Positions 1-7,004 of a DNA stretch of 24,722 nucleotides are shown here, piece by piece (position 1 is the first letter of the stretch; every line of letters starts with the position of its first letter). The DNA is from an uncultured Bacillota bacterium. Its GTDB lineage: Bacteria; Bacillota; Dehalobacteriia; UBA4068. The position numbers and the translations under genes are program-made. The notes below the pieces were generated by a model. The model searched no databases and had not been told where the DNA came from. It worked only from the letters and a program-made list of their open reading frames with translations. The stretch is from assembly GCA_934427095.1 (NCBI GenBank), contig CAKRYM010000005.1:1-24722 (forward strand), in the 5' to 3' direction.

Positions 1-1068
1 GTTATCGCTTGCGACATTCCCTCTGGATTGAATTCCACCACTGGTCAGCCTTTGGGAGAAGCGGTAAAGGCAGCAGTGACCGTGACCTTTGGCTATTGCA
101 AGCTGGGGCTGGTTTTGCCTTCAGCCAAGCCTTATGTAGGAGAATTGGTGGTGGCGGATATTTCTCTGCCCAACCAGGTGGAGGATGTAATCGAAACCCG
201 GCGTGAGTTGGTGGACGGTGCTTTTTGCCGCCGTTGGCTCAATTTGCGGGAGCCGGAATCCTATAAAGGGGATTATGGCCATGTTGGGGTGATTGCCGGC
301 TCTCCGGCTATGCCTGGCGCGGCGATTTTGGCAGCTCGGGGCGCTTTGAAAATGGGTGCGGGCAAAGTCACCGCCGCCTTACCCAGCGCATGCCGGACAG
401 CCTTTACGGCGCAAAATCCAGAAGCCATGCTGCTCAATACGGCGGATAACGAGGATGGTTGTTTGGATATTGCCGCGGTGGATGATTTGGTCTCTTTCCC
501 GGCCAGCGCTTGGCTAATCGGCCCTGGTATGGGCCGGGAGGAAAAGACCCTAGCCTTGATTCGGGAAATGATTACCCGCTTTACGGTTCCGGCAGTCATT
601 GACGCAGACGCTCTCTTTGCGGTTTGCGGGTATTTGCGCTTATTGAAAAAGGCCCAGGCGCCTTTGGTCATTACGCCTCATCCTGGGGAAATGGCGAAGC
701 TCTTAGGCGTTAGCGTTAGTGATGTCCAGAGCAATCGCGTGGCCGTAGCCATGGGCTTTGCTAAGCAAACCAATGTGGTGGTGGTGCTGAAAGGCGCGGG
801 CACTGTGGTTGCCACGCCGGAAGGCCGCATTTTTATCAATAGTAGCGGTAACCCCGGTATGGCCACAGGCGGCAGCGGCGATGTGCTGACCGGGATGATC
901 GCCACTCTGTTGGCTCAGGGTATGGTACCTGCTGTGGCAGCGGCTACGGCGGTTTGGATTCATGGACATGCGGCGGATTTGGCCGCTAGCCAATACGGAG
1001 AAGCTGGTTTAACGGCTGGGGATGTGGCCAATGCCATACCCTTGGCGTTGAAATCCATTGACCGCTGA
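1..1068 (+). CDS. nnr: Bifunctional NAD(P)H-hydrate epimerase / ADP-dependent dehydratase, 5' partial
   Basis: This is the 3' part of a metabolite-repair enzyme that re-epimerises and dehydrates damaged NAD(P)HX. The frame is open from the first base and encodes VIACDIPSGLNSTTG, the conserved D-x-PSGL-x-x-x-TG stretch of the YjeF N-terminal epimerase domain. The TTG at 28 is therefore internal, and the true start lies upstream of the window. The C-terminal carbohydrate-kinase-like dehydratase domain begins near WLNLREPESYKGDYG. It carries ITPHPGEMAKLLG and the diagnostic NPGMATGGSGDVLTG nucleotide-binding/catalytic loop. The stop is TGA at 1066-1068. It is followed after 42 bases by alr, a common partner of this gene in Bacillota, so they may be co-transcribed. 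The family call is secure. Only the amount missing at the 5' end is unknown. Confidence 0.93.
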   Translation, partial: VIACDIPSGLNSTTGQPLGEAVKAAVTVTFGYCKLGLVLPSAKPYVGELVVADISLPNQVEDVIETRRELVDGAFCRRWLNLREPESYKGDYGHVGVIAGSPAMPGAAILAARGALKMGAGKVTAALPSACRTAFTAQNPEAMLLNTADNEDGCLDIAAVDDLVSFPASAWLIGPGMGREEKTLALIREMITRFTVPAVIDADALFAVCGYLRLLKKAQAPLVITPHPGEMAKLLGVSVSDVQSNRVAVAMGFAKQTNVVVVLKGAGTVVATPEGRIFINSSGNPGMATGGSGDVLTGMIATLLAQGMVPAVAAATAVWIHGHAADLAASQYGEAGLTAGDVANAIPLALKSIDR

Positions 1069-1110
1069 TCCCGTCTTCTGGAAACAGCGGGCGCGTGGGG
1101 AAGGAGAATT

Positions 1111-2280
1111 ATGTCCATTTTTGATACGCACCGTCCCGCCTGGATGGAAATTGATATCGCTGCGTTGCAGCATAATTATGCCTTAATGCGAAAATTGGCC
1201 GGCGTGCCGGTGATGGCGGTGGTTAAGGCCGATGCTTATGGCCACGGGGCTGTACCAGTGGCTTTGGCTTTAGCGGAAGCGGGCGCTACCCGTTTTGCGG
1301 TCGCTACCGCAGAAGAGTTGGCAGAGCTCAGAAGCGCGGGCATTGCTTGCCCTATTTTGGTCCTGGGTTTTGTGGCTAAGCGGGATTATCCTCAACTGCT
1401 TTATGATGATGGGTTGACTGCGGTGTATAGTATGGAGCAGGCGGAAGTCCTTTCCCATGAAGCAAGCCGCTCCTGTTGCGTGGCCAATATCCATATTAAA
1501 ATCGATAGCGGCATGAGCCGTATTGGTTTCCCTTGTACGGAAGAAGCAGCGGAGGAAATCGCTCAGATTTCCCGTATGCCCTCCATTTGTATTTGCGGGG
1601 TGTTTTCCCATTTCGCTTGCGCGGATGAATTGGATTGCGCTTATAATGAACAGCAATTAAGGGCTTTCCAGCAAATGGTGGCCCTTTGTCAAAGCAAAGG
1701 CGTGGAGTTTCCCCTGGTCCATATGGGGAATTCCGCGGCGATTCTGCAATTACCGCAAGCCCGTTTTGATATGATGCGCACAGGGATTGCTCTTTATGGG
1801 GCGTATCCTGATGCCGCCATGGCTAGCATGAATTTAGGGTTGAAACCGGTCATGTCCGTGAAAGCGCGCATTGTGCGGATTCAATCCATTGCCCCTGGTA
1901 CTGGGGTCAGCTACGGTTGTACCTGGGTAGCGAAGGAGCCTAGTGTCATCGCCACTTTACCTCTTGGGTATGCGGACGGGGTCCCGAGGCTGCTATCCAA
2001 TTGCGGCCATGTGCTGATTGGCGGCAAACGGGCGCCTATTGTAGGCCGAGTTTGTATGGATCAGTTTATGGTGGATATTACCGCCATAGCCAAGGAACAA
2101 AAGGTAGAAGTCAATGACGAAGCGGTGTTTTTGGGCCGGCAGGGAGACGAGGAAATCGGCATTGATGAAATTGCCGCCCATGCCCAAACCGTGAATTACG
2201 AAATCTTGTGCCATTTGGGGCATCGTTTGCCCCGTAATTATATTCATTTTGATTTAGCGGAGGTCTGGAAATGCGTATAG
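1111..2280 (+). CDS. alr: Alanine racemase (PLP-dependent)
   Basis: Alanine racemase interconverts L- and D-alanine in the cytoplasm and supplies D-Ala for peptidoglycan. The 389-residue protein has the usual family length. The PLP lysine is K39 in AVVKADAYGHG. The second catalytic base is Y268 in GTGVSYGCTW. The HIKIDSGMSRIGF and MVDIT segments of the TIM barrel and C-terminal beta domain are also visible. An AAGGAG Shine-Dalgarno at 1101-1106 sits four bases before the ATG, so the start is firm. The last ten bases overlap the start of rpiB in another frame, which suggests translational coupling. The neighbouring UDP-GlcNAc epimerase gene fits a cell-envelope theme. Nothing appears broken. 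Confidence 0.97.
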   Translation: MSIFDTHRPAWMEIDIAALQHNYALMRKLAGVPVMAVVKADAYGHGAVPVALALAEAGATRFAVATAEELAELRSAGIACPILVLGFVAKRDYPQLLYDDGLTAVYSMEQAEVLSHEASRSCCVANIHIKIDSGMSRIGFPCTEEAAEEIAQISRMPSICICGVFSHFACADELDCAYNEQQLRAFQQMVALCQSKGVEFPLVHMGNSAAILQLPQARFDMMRTGIALYGAYPDAAMASMNLGLKPVMSVKARIVRIQSIAPGTGVSYGCTWVAKEPSVIATLPLGYADGVPRLLSNCGHVLIGGKRAPIVGRVCMDQFMVDITAIAKEQKVEVNDEAVFLGRQGDEEIGIDEIAAHAQTVNYEILCHLGHRLPRNYIHFDLAEVWKCV

Positions 2281-2720
2281 CCATTGGTTGTGATCATGCT
2301 GCTTATGCAGAAAAAGAAGAAATTAAGGCTTATCTGGAAAGCAAGGGGATAGAAGTGGTGGACAAGGGCTGCTATAGTCCGGATAGAGCCAATTATCCCC
2401 AATATGCCGCTGCGGTCGCCCGCGCCGTGACCCAGGGGGAAGTAGAACGCGGCGTCTTGATTTGCGGTACCGGTATTGGCATGAGCATTGTAGCCAACAA
2501 ATTTAAGGGCATTCGCGCTACCTTATGCCATAATGCCTTTACGGCCCAGGCTTGCCGGGAACATAATGACAGCAATGTGCTGTGCATGGGCGCCCGTGTA
2601 TTGGATATTGCCCAGATGAAAGAAATCGTAGACATTTGGCTCACTACAGAATTTGGCGGCGGTCGTCATGCGGAACGCTTAGCCATGATTACGGAGTTGG
2701 AAAACGAGCTGCAAAAATAA
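2271..2720 (+). CDS. rpiB: Ribose-5-phosphate isomerase B
   Basis: This RpiB/LacAB-family sugar isomerase interconverts ribose-5-phosphate and ribulose-5-phosphate in the pentose phosphate pathway. The 149-residue protein starts MRIAIGCDHAAY, with the D8-H9 substrate-binding pair. It has the catalytic Cys65 inside VLICGTGIGMSIVANK and the REHNDSNVL motif near residue 97. The length and all landmarks match RpiB rather than LacA/LacB. The ATG lies inside the end of alr (10-base overlap), with the GGAGGT at 2259-2264 as ribosome binding site. The order rpiB-comEB-wecB upstream of the ATP synthase genes recurs in many Bacillota, which supports the call. Confidence 0.96.
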   Translation: MRIAIGCDHAAYAEKEEIKAYLESKGIEVVDKGCYSPDRANYPQYAAAVARAVTQGEVERGVLICGTGIGMSIVANKFKGIRATLCHNAFTAQACREHNDSNVLCMGARVLDIAQMKEIVDIWLTTEFGGGRHAERLAMITELENELQK

Positions 2721-2732
2721 ACAAAACAACAA

Positions 2733-2755
2733 CCGGCTGGCTGCCTAGCCGCCGG
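2733..2755 (+). other. Intercistronic stem-loop between rpiB and comEB
   Basis: CCGGC (2733-2737) pairs with GCCGG (2751-2755), and GGCT (2739-2742) pairs with AGCC (2747-2750). This gives a nine-pair stem with one bulged T and a four-base loop. No T-tract follows, so it is not an intrinsic terminator. It may act in mRNA processing or in setting relative expression of the two genes. That role is inference. Confidence 0.5.
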
Positions 2756-2782
2756 GACAAAAAGGGAAATGGAGGTCTCTTT

Positions 2783-3286
2783 ATGCGCAAAAGCTGGGAT
2801 GAATATTTTATGTCCATCGCTCACCTGGTAAAAACCCGTTCCACCTGCTTGCGCCGGCATGTAGGCGCAGTGGCGGTGTCAGCGGATCATCGGATTTTAG
2901 GCACGGGCTATAACGGTCCTTTGCCTGGTACGCCCCATTGTGAGGACGTGGGCTGTATTCGCCAACAGCTGGGCATCCCTTCTGGTCAACGGCAGGAAAT
3001 GTGCCGCGCCCAGCATGCGGAAGCCAATGTCTGCAATTTTGCCTCCCGTTATGGGGTAGCATTAAACGGGGCCACGGTTTATGTGACCGCCCGTCCATGT
3101 ACCACTTGTTTAAAAGCCATGGTGACCAGCGGCATCCGGCGTATTGTTTTTGACGATGAATACCCGGACGAATTATCCTGCCAACTAGCTGCGGAAGCGG
3201 GTGTGGAATTGGTGCCCTTTGCCAGCCTTTTGCCTAAAGAGGAAGAAAGCGATTTGCTAAAACAATTGCGTGAGGAAAAAGCATGA
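2783..3286 (+). CDS. comEB: dCMP deaminase family protein (ComEB-like)
   Basis: This zinc-dependent cytidine/deoxycytidylate deaminase family protein most likely deaminates dCMP to dUMP for thymidylate synthesis. The chosen ATG follows GGAGG (2771-2775) and gives a 167-residue protein starting MRKSWDEYFMSIAHLV, the typical ComEB N-terminus. Longer upstream readings run through rpiB in another frame and are not real. The Zn site is complete: H78-A-E80 in QHAEANVCNF, and C106/C109 in ARPCTTCLK. Two further cysteines and a histidine in PHCEDVGCIR may form the second metal site seen in this family. The gene overlaps wecB by four bases (ATGA), so translation is probably coupled. Bacterial ComEB proteins were named for a competence operon, but deamination is the expected activity. 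Confidence 0.93.
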   Translation: MRKSWDEYFMSIAHLVKTRSTCLRRHVGAVAVSADHRILGTGYNGPLPGTPHCEDVGCIRQQLGIPSGQRQEMCRAQHAEANVCNFASRYGVALNGATVYVTARPCTTCLKAMVTSGIRRIVFDDEYPDELSCQLAAEAGVELVPFASLLPKEEESDLLKQLREEKA

Positions 3287-4389
3287 AAGTACTGTCTGTA
3301 TTCGGCACTCGGCCGGAAGCCATTAAAATGGCGCCTTTGCTAAAAAAAATGGCGCAAACGCCGGGAATAGAAAGCGTCGTGGCGGTGACGGCTCAGCATC
3401 GGGAAATGTTAGACCAGGTGCTGCGCTTATTTGCCATTACGCCAAAATACGACTTGGATTTGATGCGCCATGGCCAGACCTTGTCCGGCATTACCGCCTC
3501 GGTCTTAGACGGTATGGCGCCCATTATTGAGCAGGAAAAACCAGAACTTATCCTGGTGCATGGGGATACTACCACCACCTTTGCCGCGGCTTTGTCCGCC
3601 TTTTATCATCAGGTACCGGTGGGACATGTAGAAGCAGGTCTACGCACCGGCGATAAATACGCCCCTTATCCTGAGGAGATGAACCGTTGCCTGACCGGCC
3701 GTTTGGCCGACGTCCATTTTGCGCCTACGGAAACGGCGGCTAATCATTTGCGAGAGGAGCAGGTACCGGAAGCGCAGATCTTTGTGACGGGGAATACGGT
3801 GATTGACGCTTTGCTGGAAACCGTGGAAAAACCCTGCGACCTGAAGGATTATGGCTTGACCCAGGTGGATTGGAGCAAAAAAGTGATTTTGATGACCTGC
3901 CATCGCCGGGAAAATTGGGGGGAACCCATGGCACAGATTTTTGCCGCCACTGCAGAGGTGTTATCCCGCCACCCTGAGGTGGAACTGGTTTATCCTTTGC
4001 ATAAAAATCCTTTGGTACGGGAAATCGCCCATCAATATTTGGATATTCCTCAGGTGCATTTTTGCGAGCCCTTGGATTACCTACCATTTTGCCATGCCAT
4101 GAAAAACAGCTATTTGGTACTGACAGATAGCGGTGGTTTGCAGGAGGAAGCGCCTGCTTTAGGTAAGCCGGTGCTGGTGCTACGGGATGTAACCGAGCGC
4201 CCGGAAGCTATTGCCGCCGGTACGGCTCGGCTTTTAGGCACAAAGGGGGAAAGCGTGGCCGCTGGATTAGAAGAATTGTTGACGGGGGGCGAAACTTACC
4301 GGGCCATGGCCCATGCGGCAAACCCCTATGGGGACGGCCATGCGGCAGAAAAAATTTGCCAAGCCATTCTCAGCCTTAAGAAAAAATAA
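3283..4389 (+). CDS. wecB: UDP-N-acetylglucosamine 2-epimerase (non-hydrolysing)
   Basis: This cytoplasmic enzyme interconverts UDP-GlcNAc and UDP-ManNAc, the precursor for teichoic-acid linkage units or other surface polysaccharides. The 368-residue protein opens MKVLSVFGTRPEAIKMAPLL, the family signature. Residues corresponding to the known catalytic set are present: D95 in HGDTTTTF, E117 in VEAGLR, E131 in PEEMNR and H207 in CHRRENWG. The C-terminal UDP-binding lobe has LTDSGGLQEEAPALGKPVLVLRDVTERPEA. It starts on the ATGA overlap with comEB. No convincing terminator follows, so some transcription could run into the ATP synthase genes. This gene is also called mnaA. Confidence 0.96.
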   Translation: MKVLSVFGTRPEAIKMAPLLKKMAQTPGIESVVAVTAQHREMLDQVLRLFAITPKYDLDLMRHGQTLSGITASVLDGMAPIIEQEKPELILVHGDTTTTFAAALSAFYHQVPVGHVEAGLRTGDKYAPYPEEMNRCLTGRLADVHFAPTETAANHLREEQVPEAQIFVTGNTVIDALLETVEKPCDLKDYGLTQVDWSKKVILMTCHRRENWGEPMAQIFAATAEVLSRHPEVELVYPLHKNPLVREIAHQYLDIPQVHFCEPLDYLPFCHAMKNSYLVLTDSGGLQEEAPALGKPVLVLRDVTERPEAIAAGTARLLGTKGESVAAGLEELLTGGETYRAMAHAANPYGDGHAAEKICQAILSLKKK

Positions 4390-4496
4390 GCCCCGGACAG
4401 TGGGGAAAAAGAAAACCAAAAATTATTTTTATGCTGTGATGCAGATTGTTTGCAAAGACGAACTGTTTTTCATGTGAATTTATAGTGGATTTTTGC

Positions 4497-4525
4497 TTGA
4501 TTTTTGGAAGAGAGTGGTCTAAAAT
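4497..4525 (+). promoter_or_regulatory. Candidate sigma-A promoter of the ATP synthase operon
   Basis: TTGATT (4497-4502) and TAAAAT (4520-4525) are separated by exactly 17 bases. They lie in an AT-rich gap of about 200 bases between wecB and atpI that holds no other gene. The predicted start near 4532 leaves a leader of about 60 bases before atpI. This is motif-based only. Confidence 0.6.
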
Positions 4526-4592
4526 AAAATTTAGTGATGCAAATATCTATGCAATTTTAAGAATTTTTTGACGATATGGAGTCGATGCTGAC

Positions 4593-4868
4593 TTGACTTA
4601 TGTAATCGGTGGCTTGGCGGGACTGATTTACGGCGCTGTCTTTGGTTTGCTAAAGCGTTTGGTTTTACCTAAAAATACTGAGCCAAACGGCTTTATGAAG
4701 CAAGTCTATCTTTATATGGGCGTCAGCATGCTGATCAATGTCGTGGTGTTGCTTTCTGTTTATTTCCTGCGGCATCTTTGGCCTTATTCCTTTGAGGCGA
4801 CGATTATCGGTGCAGCGGTCGGCCTTTCTGTAACGGGGAAGTTGATCGGTCGCTATCTACGCCGTTAA
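4593..4868 (+). CDS. atpI: Small AtpI-like membrane protein, TTG start
   Basis: This 91-residue hydrophobic protein lies immediately upstream of atpB, the usual place of atpI, whose product helps assemble the c-ring and may carry Mg2+. Three membrane segments are visible: about residues 3-20, 40-59 and 68-84. A basic tail, GRYLRR, follows. AtpI proteins are often nearer 120 residues with four helices, so this one is short and the assignment rests mainly on position. The only usable start is TTG at 4593. The frame has a stop at 4569-4571 and no ATG or GTG between. GGAG (4578-4581) lies eleven bases before it, a little far for a ribosome binding site. A weak TTG start would keep this protein low relative to the other subunits. 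Confidence 0.65.
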   Translation: MTYVIGGLAGLIYGAVFGLLKRLVLPKNTEPNGFMKQVYLYMGVSMLINVVVLLSVYFLRHLWPYSFEATIIGAAVGLSVTGKLIGRYLRR

Positions 4869-4926
4869 GCGGTTTAGCTTGCCGTAGCGGTATACAAAGG
4901 ATCTTTCGGTAAGGGAGATGGAGTGA

Positions 4927-5586
4927 ATGGGTCATAGTACCAGTATAATGATTGCGGGGTTTGAAATTCCCAGCGTATGCGTGACCATGTTTGCTATCAC
5001 GATTGTGTTGGGCGTGGTGAGTTATTTCCTCACTCGGCATATGTCCATGCGTCCAGGCCGGGCGCAGGTAGTGGCAGAAAAAATTGTGGATATGCTGCAC
5101 AATTTCTTCGCCAATGTGATTGGGGACAAACTGACCAGGAAATATTTGCCGGTGTTAGGCTCCCTTTTCCTGTTTATCCTGATTTCCAATTATAGCGGAC
5201 TTTTGCCTTTGGCAGGGAAATTGCCTGGTCTTTCTGCACCGACGGCTAACCTTTCTGCTGTAGCTGGTTTGGCCATTGTGGTTTGCGTGACGACACAGTA
5301 CGCTGGCGCTAGGGCCAATGGCTGGGGATATTTGAAACATTTCGTTAGACCCGCGGCCTTTGTCTTACCCCTGATGCTATTGGAGGAAGTCATTCATCCC
5401 CTTTCGTTGACCTTACGACTTTACGGCAACATCATGGGGGAAGAATCCGTGACCGAGCAGCTGTTTGAGCTGGTTCCCTTGGTGGTTCCCGTGGTGATGC
5501 AGGCTCTTTCCATTTTGATGGGCTTTGTTCAGGCTATGGTGTTTACTTTGCTGAGCTGCGTTTACATTATGGAAGCTGCGGAATAA
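4927..5586 (+). CDS. atpB: ATP synthase Fo subunit a
   Basis: Subunit a is the membrane stator channel through which ions reach the c-ring. The 219-residue protein has five or six hydrophobic helices. The essential arginine is R164 in SLTLRLYGNIMGEE, embedded in the conserved helix EEVIHPLSLTLRLYGN. The segment ISNYSGLLPL is also typical. AAGGGAGATGGAG just before the ATG serves as ribosome binding site. It follows the AtpI-like gene by 58 bases and is followed by atpE after 70 bases. It is slightly shorter than the E. coli protein, as in many Bacillota. Confidence 0.96.
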   Translation: MGHSTSIMIAGFEIPSVCVTMFAITIVLGVVSYFLTRHMSMRPGRAQVVAEKIVDMLHNFFANVIGDKLTRKYLPVLGSLFLFILISNYSGLLPLAGKLPGLSAPTANLSAVAGLAIVVCVTTQYAGARANGWGYLKHFVRPAAFVLPLMLLEEVIHPLSLTLRLYGNIMGEESVTEQLFELVPLVVPVVMQALSILMGFVQAMVFTLLSCVYIMEAAE

Positions 5587-5656
5587 TTTTTCTTTCGATG
5601 TTTGTTTTATATGATTCACATAAATTCATCAGTAACTACTGAAAGGAGGTTCCCGA

Positions 5657-5890
5657 ATGGAAACCAACGCATTATTAGGTCTTGCTGCCGCCATTGCTAT
5701 TGCAATTAGTACGATTGCTCCTGCTATTGGTCAGGGCAGAACTGCTTCCAAAGCAATGGAAAGCATGGCCCGCCAGCCTGAAGTCAGCGGTAACATTCAG
5801 ACTGCAATGATCCTGGCTATGGCTTTCATGGAGGCTCTTACTATTTATGGCCTGCTGATCGCCATCATGATCCTGGGCAAGATCGGTTAA
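5657..5890 (+). CDS. atpE: ATP synthase Fo subunit c
   Basis: This is the c-ring proteolipid, 77 residues with two membrane helices joined by the polar RQP loop (R39-Q40-P41). The ion-binding carboxylate is E59 in AFMEALTIYG. Helix 1 has APAIGQG, where Q26 matches the Na+-ligand glutamine of Ilyobacter-type rings. The residues after the glutamate are A60 and L61 instead of Ser and Thr, so the Na+ coordination set is incomplete and proton use is more likely (inference from published Na+ ring structures). A very strong GAAAGGAGGT Shine-Dalgarno (5641-5650) suits the high copy number of this subunit. A stem-loop follows the gene. Confidence 0.96.
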   Translation: METNALLGLAAAIAIAISTIAPAIGQGRTASKAMESMARQPEVSGNIQTAMILAMAFMEALTIYGLLIAIMILGKIG

Positions 5891-5900
5891 GTTTGACAAT

Positions 5901-5941
5901 AATCGGCTCGGGGCGATTTTTGTCGCCCCGAGCTGCCGATT
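5901..5941 (+). other. Strong stem-loop between atpE and atpF
   Basis: CTCGGGGCGA (5907-5916) pairs with TCGCCCCGAG (5923-5932) around the loop TTTTTG. The stem extends by AATCGG (5901-5906) with CCGATT (5936-5941) across a three-base bulge. That makes 16 pairs in the 73-base gap. No T-run follows the stem, so it is more likely to stabilise the upstream atpE mRNA or cause partial termination than to end the operon. Confidence 0.65.
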
Positions 5942-5963
5942 TGCAGAGGAGGACTGTTCTTTA

Positions 5964-6443
5964 ATGGAAATAGAACTCAAGATTGTTATCTTTTCTATCC
6001 TGAACTTTGCCCTTTTGGCGTTTCTGCTGACCAAATTTTTGTATAAACCCGTTCGAAAAATGATGGATTCTCGGCAGGAAATGATCAACGATGCCCTGGA
6101 TCAGGCGGAAGCCGCCAGAGCAGAGGTGGCTGCCACTGGCGAGACCATTAAGGCGAATATGGCGAAAGCAAGACTAGACGCGGAAGCGATTCTGGATGCA
6201 GCACATCAGCAGGCTGAACAGGATAAAGCCGCGATCATGGCCGAAGCCCAAGCTCAGGCCGAGGCCTTTACTGCTCAAGCCCGCCAGCAGATCGCCGAGG
6301 AAAAGGAACAAGCCATGCTCGAACTGCGCACGCAGATTACCGACTTGGCCATTATGATTGCGGAAAAAGCGCTGGACGGTAAATTGACCGAACAGCAAGA
6401 AAAAGCATTGATTGCGAATTATACCGAAGAGGCAGGGAGATAG
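5964..6443 (+). CDS. atpF: ATP synthase Fo subunit b
   Basis: Subunit b forms the peripheral stalk that holds F1 against Fo. The 159-residue protein has one N-terminal membrane helix (about residues 7-26), then the conserved FLYKPVRKMMDSRQ. A long charged, alanine-rich coiled coil follows (AEAARAEVAATGE, AQAQAEAFTAQARQQ). The C-terminal IMIAEKALDGKL resembles the delta-binding end. AGAGGAGGA at 5945-5953 precedes the ATG by ten bases. Only three bases separate its stop from atpH, so the two are probably translationally coupled. Length and layout are normal. Confidence 0.95.
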   Translation: MEIELKIVIFSILNFALLAFLLTKFLYKPVRKMMDSRQEMINDALDQAEAARAEVAATGETIKANMAKARLDAEAILDAAHQQAEQDKAAIMAEAQAQAEAFTAQARQQIAEEKEQAMLELRTQITDLAIMIAEKALDGKLTEQQEKALIANYTEEAGR

Positions 6444-6446
6444 ACG

Positions 6447-6980
6447 ATGATTTCCAACGCGGTAGTCGATCGTTATGTAAAAGCGCTGTTTGAGACAGCC
6501 CAAGAACATCATCTTACCGAGAAAATTGACGGTGAGTTGGCTTTGCTGGGCAAAGAGCTGGAATCCGTATCCGGGTTTTTCTCTTTGCTGACTGGTCATG
6601 CCATCACCGGCAATGAAAAAAAACGTCTATTAACAGAAGCTTTCGCTTCTTTTGAACCTTTTACCCAGAATTTTCTCTGCATTGTTGTGGATAAGGAGCG
6701 GGAAGCTTTTCTGCCGGATATGATAAATCATTTCCACGATCTTTATGTGGAATCTCAGGGTATTGTCCGCGCCTCTCTTACCACAGCCCGGCCTTTGGCT
6801 GAGCAGGATTATCAAGAAATCGCTGCTACAGTCGGAGCGGAATGGGGCAAGACCGTGGAATTTACTTGCGATACTGACCCCGCTCTCTTGGGTGGCGCCG
6901 TGATCCAGGTGGAGGACAAGGTGATCGACGTAAGCCTGAGCAAGCAATTCCAGCTCATCAGAGAGCAGTTACTGAAATAG
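6447..6980 (+). CDS. atpH: ATP synthase F1 subunit delta
   Basis: Delta (the OSCP counterpart) links the b stalk to the crown of F1. The protein is 177 residues, the family norm. It begins MISNAVVDRYVKALFETAQE, which matches the N-terminal helical domain, and ends with the conserved motif GGAVIQVEDKVIDVSLSKQF. GGGAG at 6435-6439 lies inside the end of atpF and serves as the ribosome binding site. It sits between atpF and atpA in the canonical order. Confidence 0.95.
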   Translation: MISNAVVDRYVKALFETAQEHHLTEKIDGELALLGKELESVSGFFSLLTGHAITGNEKKRLLTEAFASFEPFTQNFLCIVVDKEREAFLPDMINHFHDLYVESQGIVRASLTTARPLAEQDYQEIAATVGAEWGKTVEFTCDTDPALLGGAVIQVEDKVIDVSLSKQFQLIREQLLK

Positions 6981-7004
6981 TAGGATTTTGAACGAGGTGG
7001 GAAC

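Noticed and set aside
4391..4408. CCCC/GGGG hairpin after wecB as a terminator
   Set aside because: The stem is only about four pairs and is followed by A's, not T's, on the coding strand.
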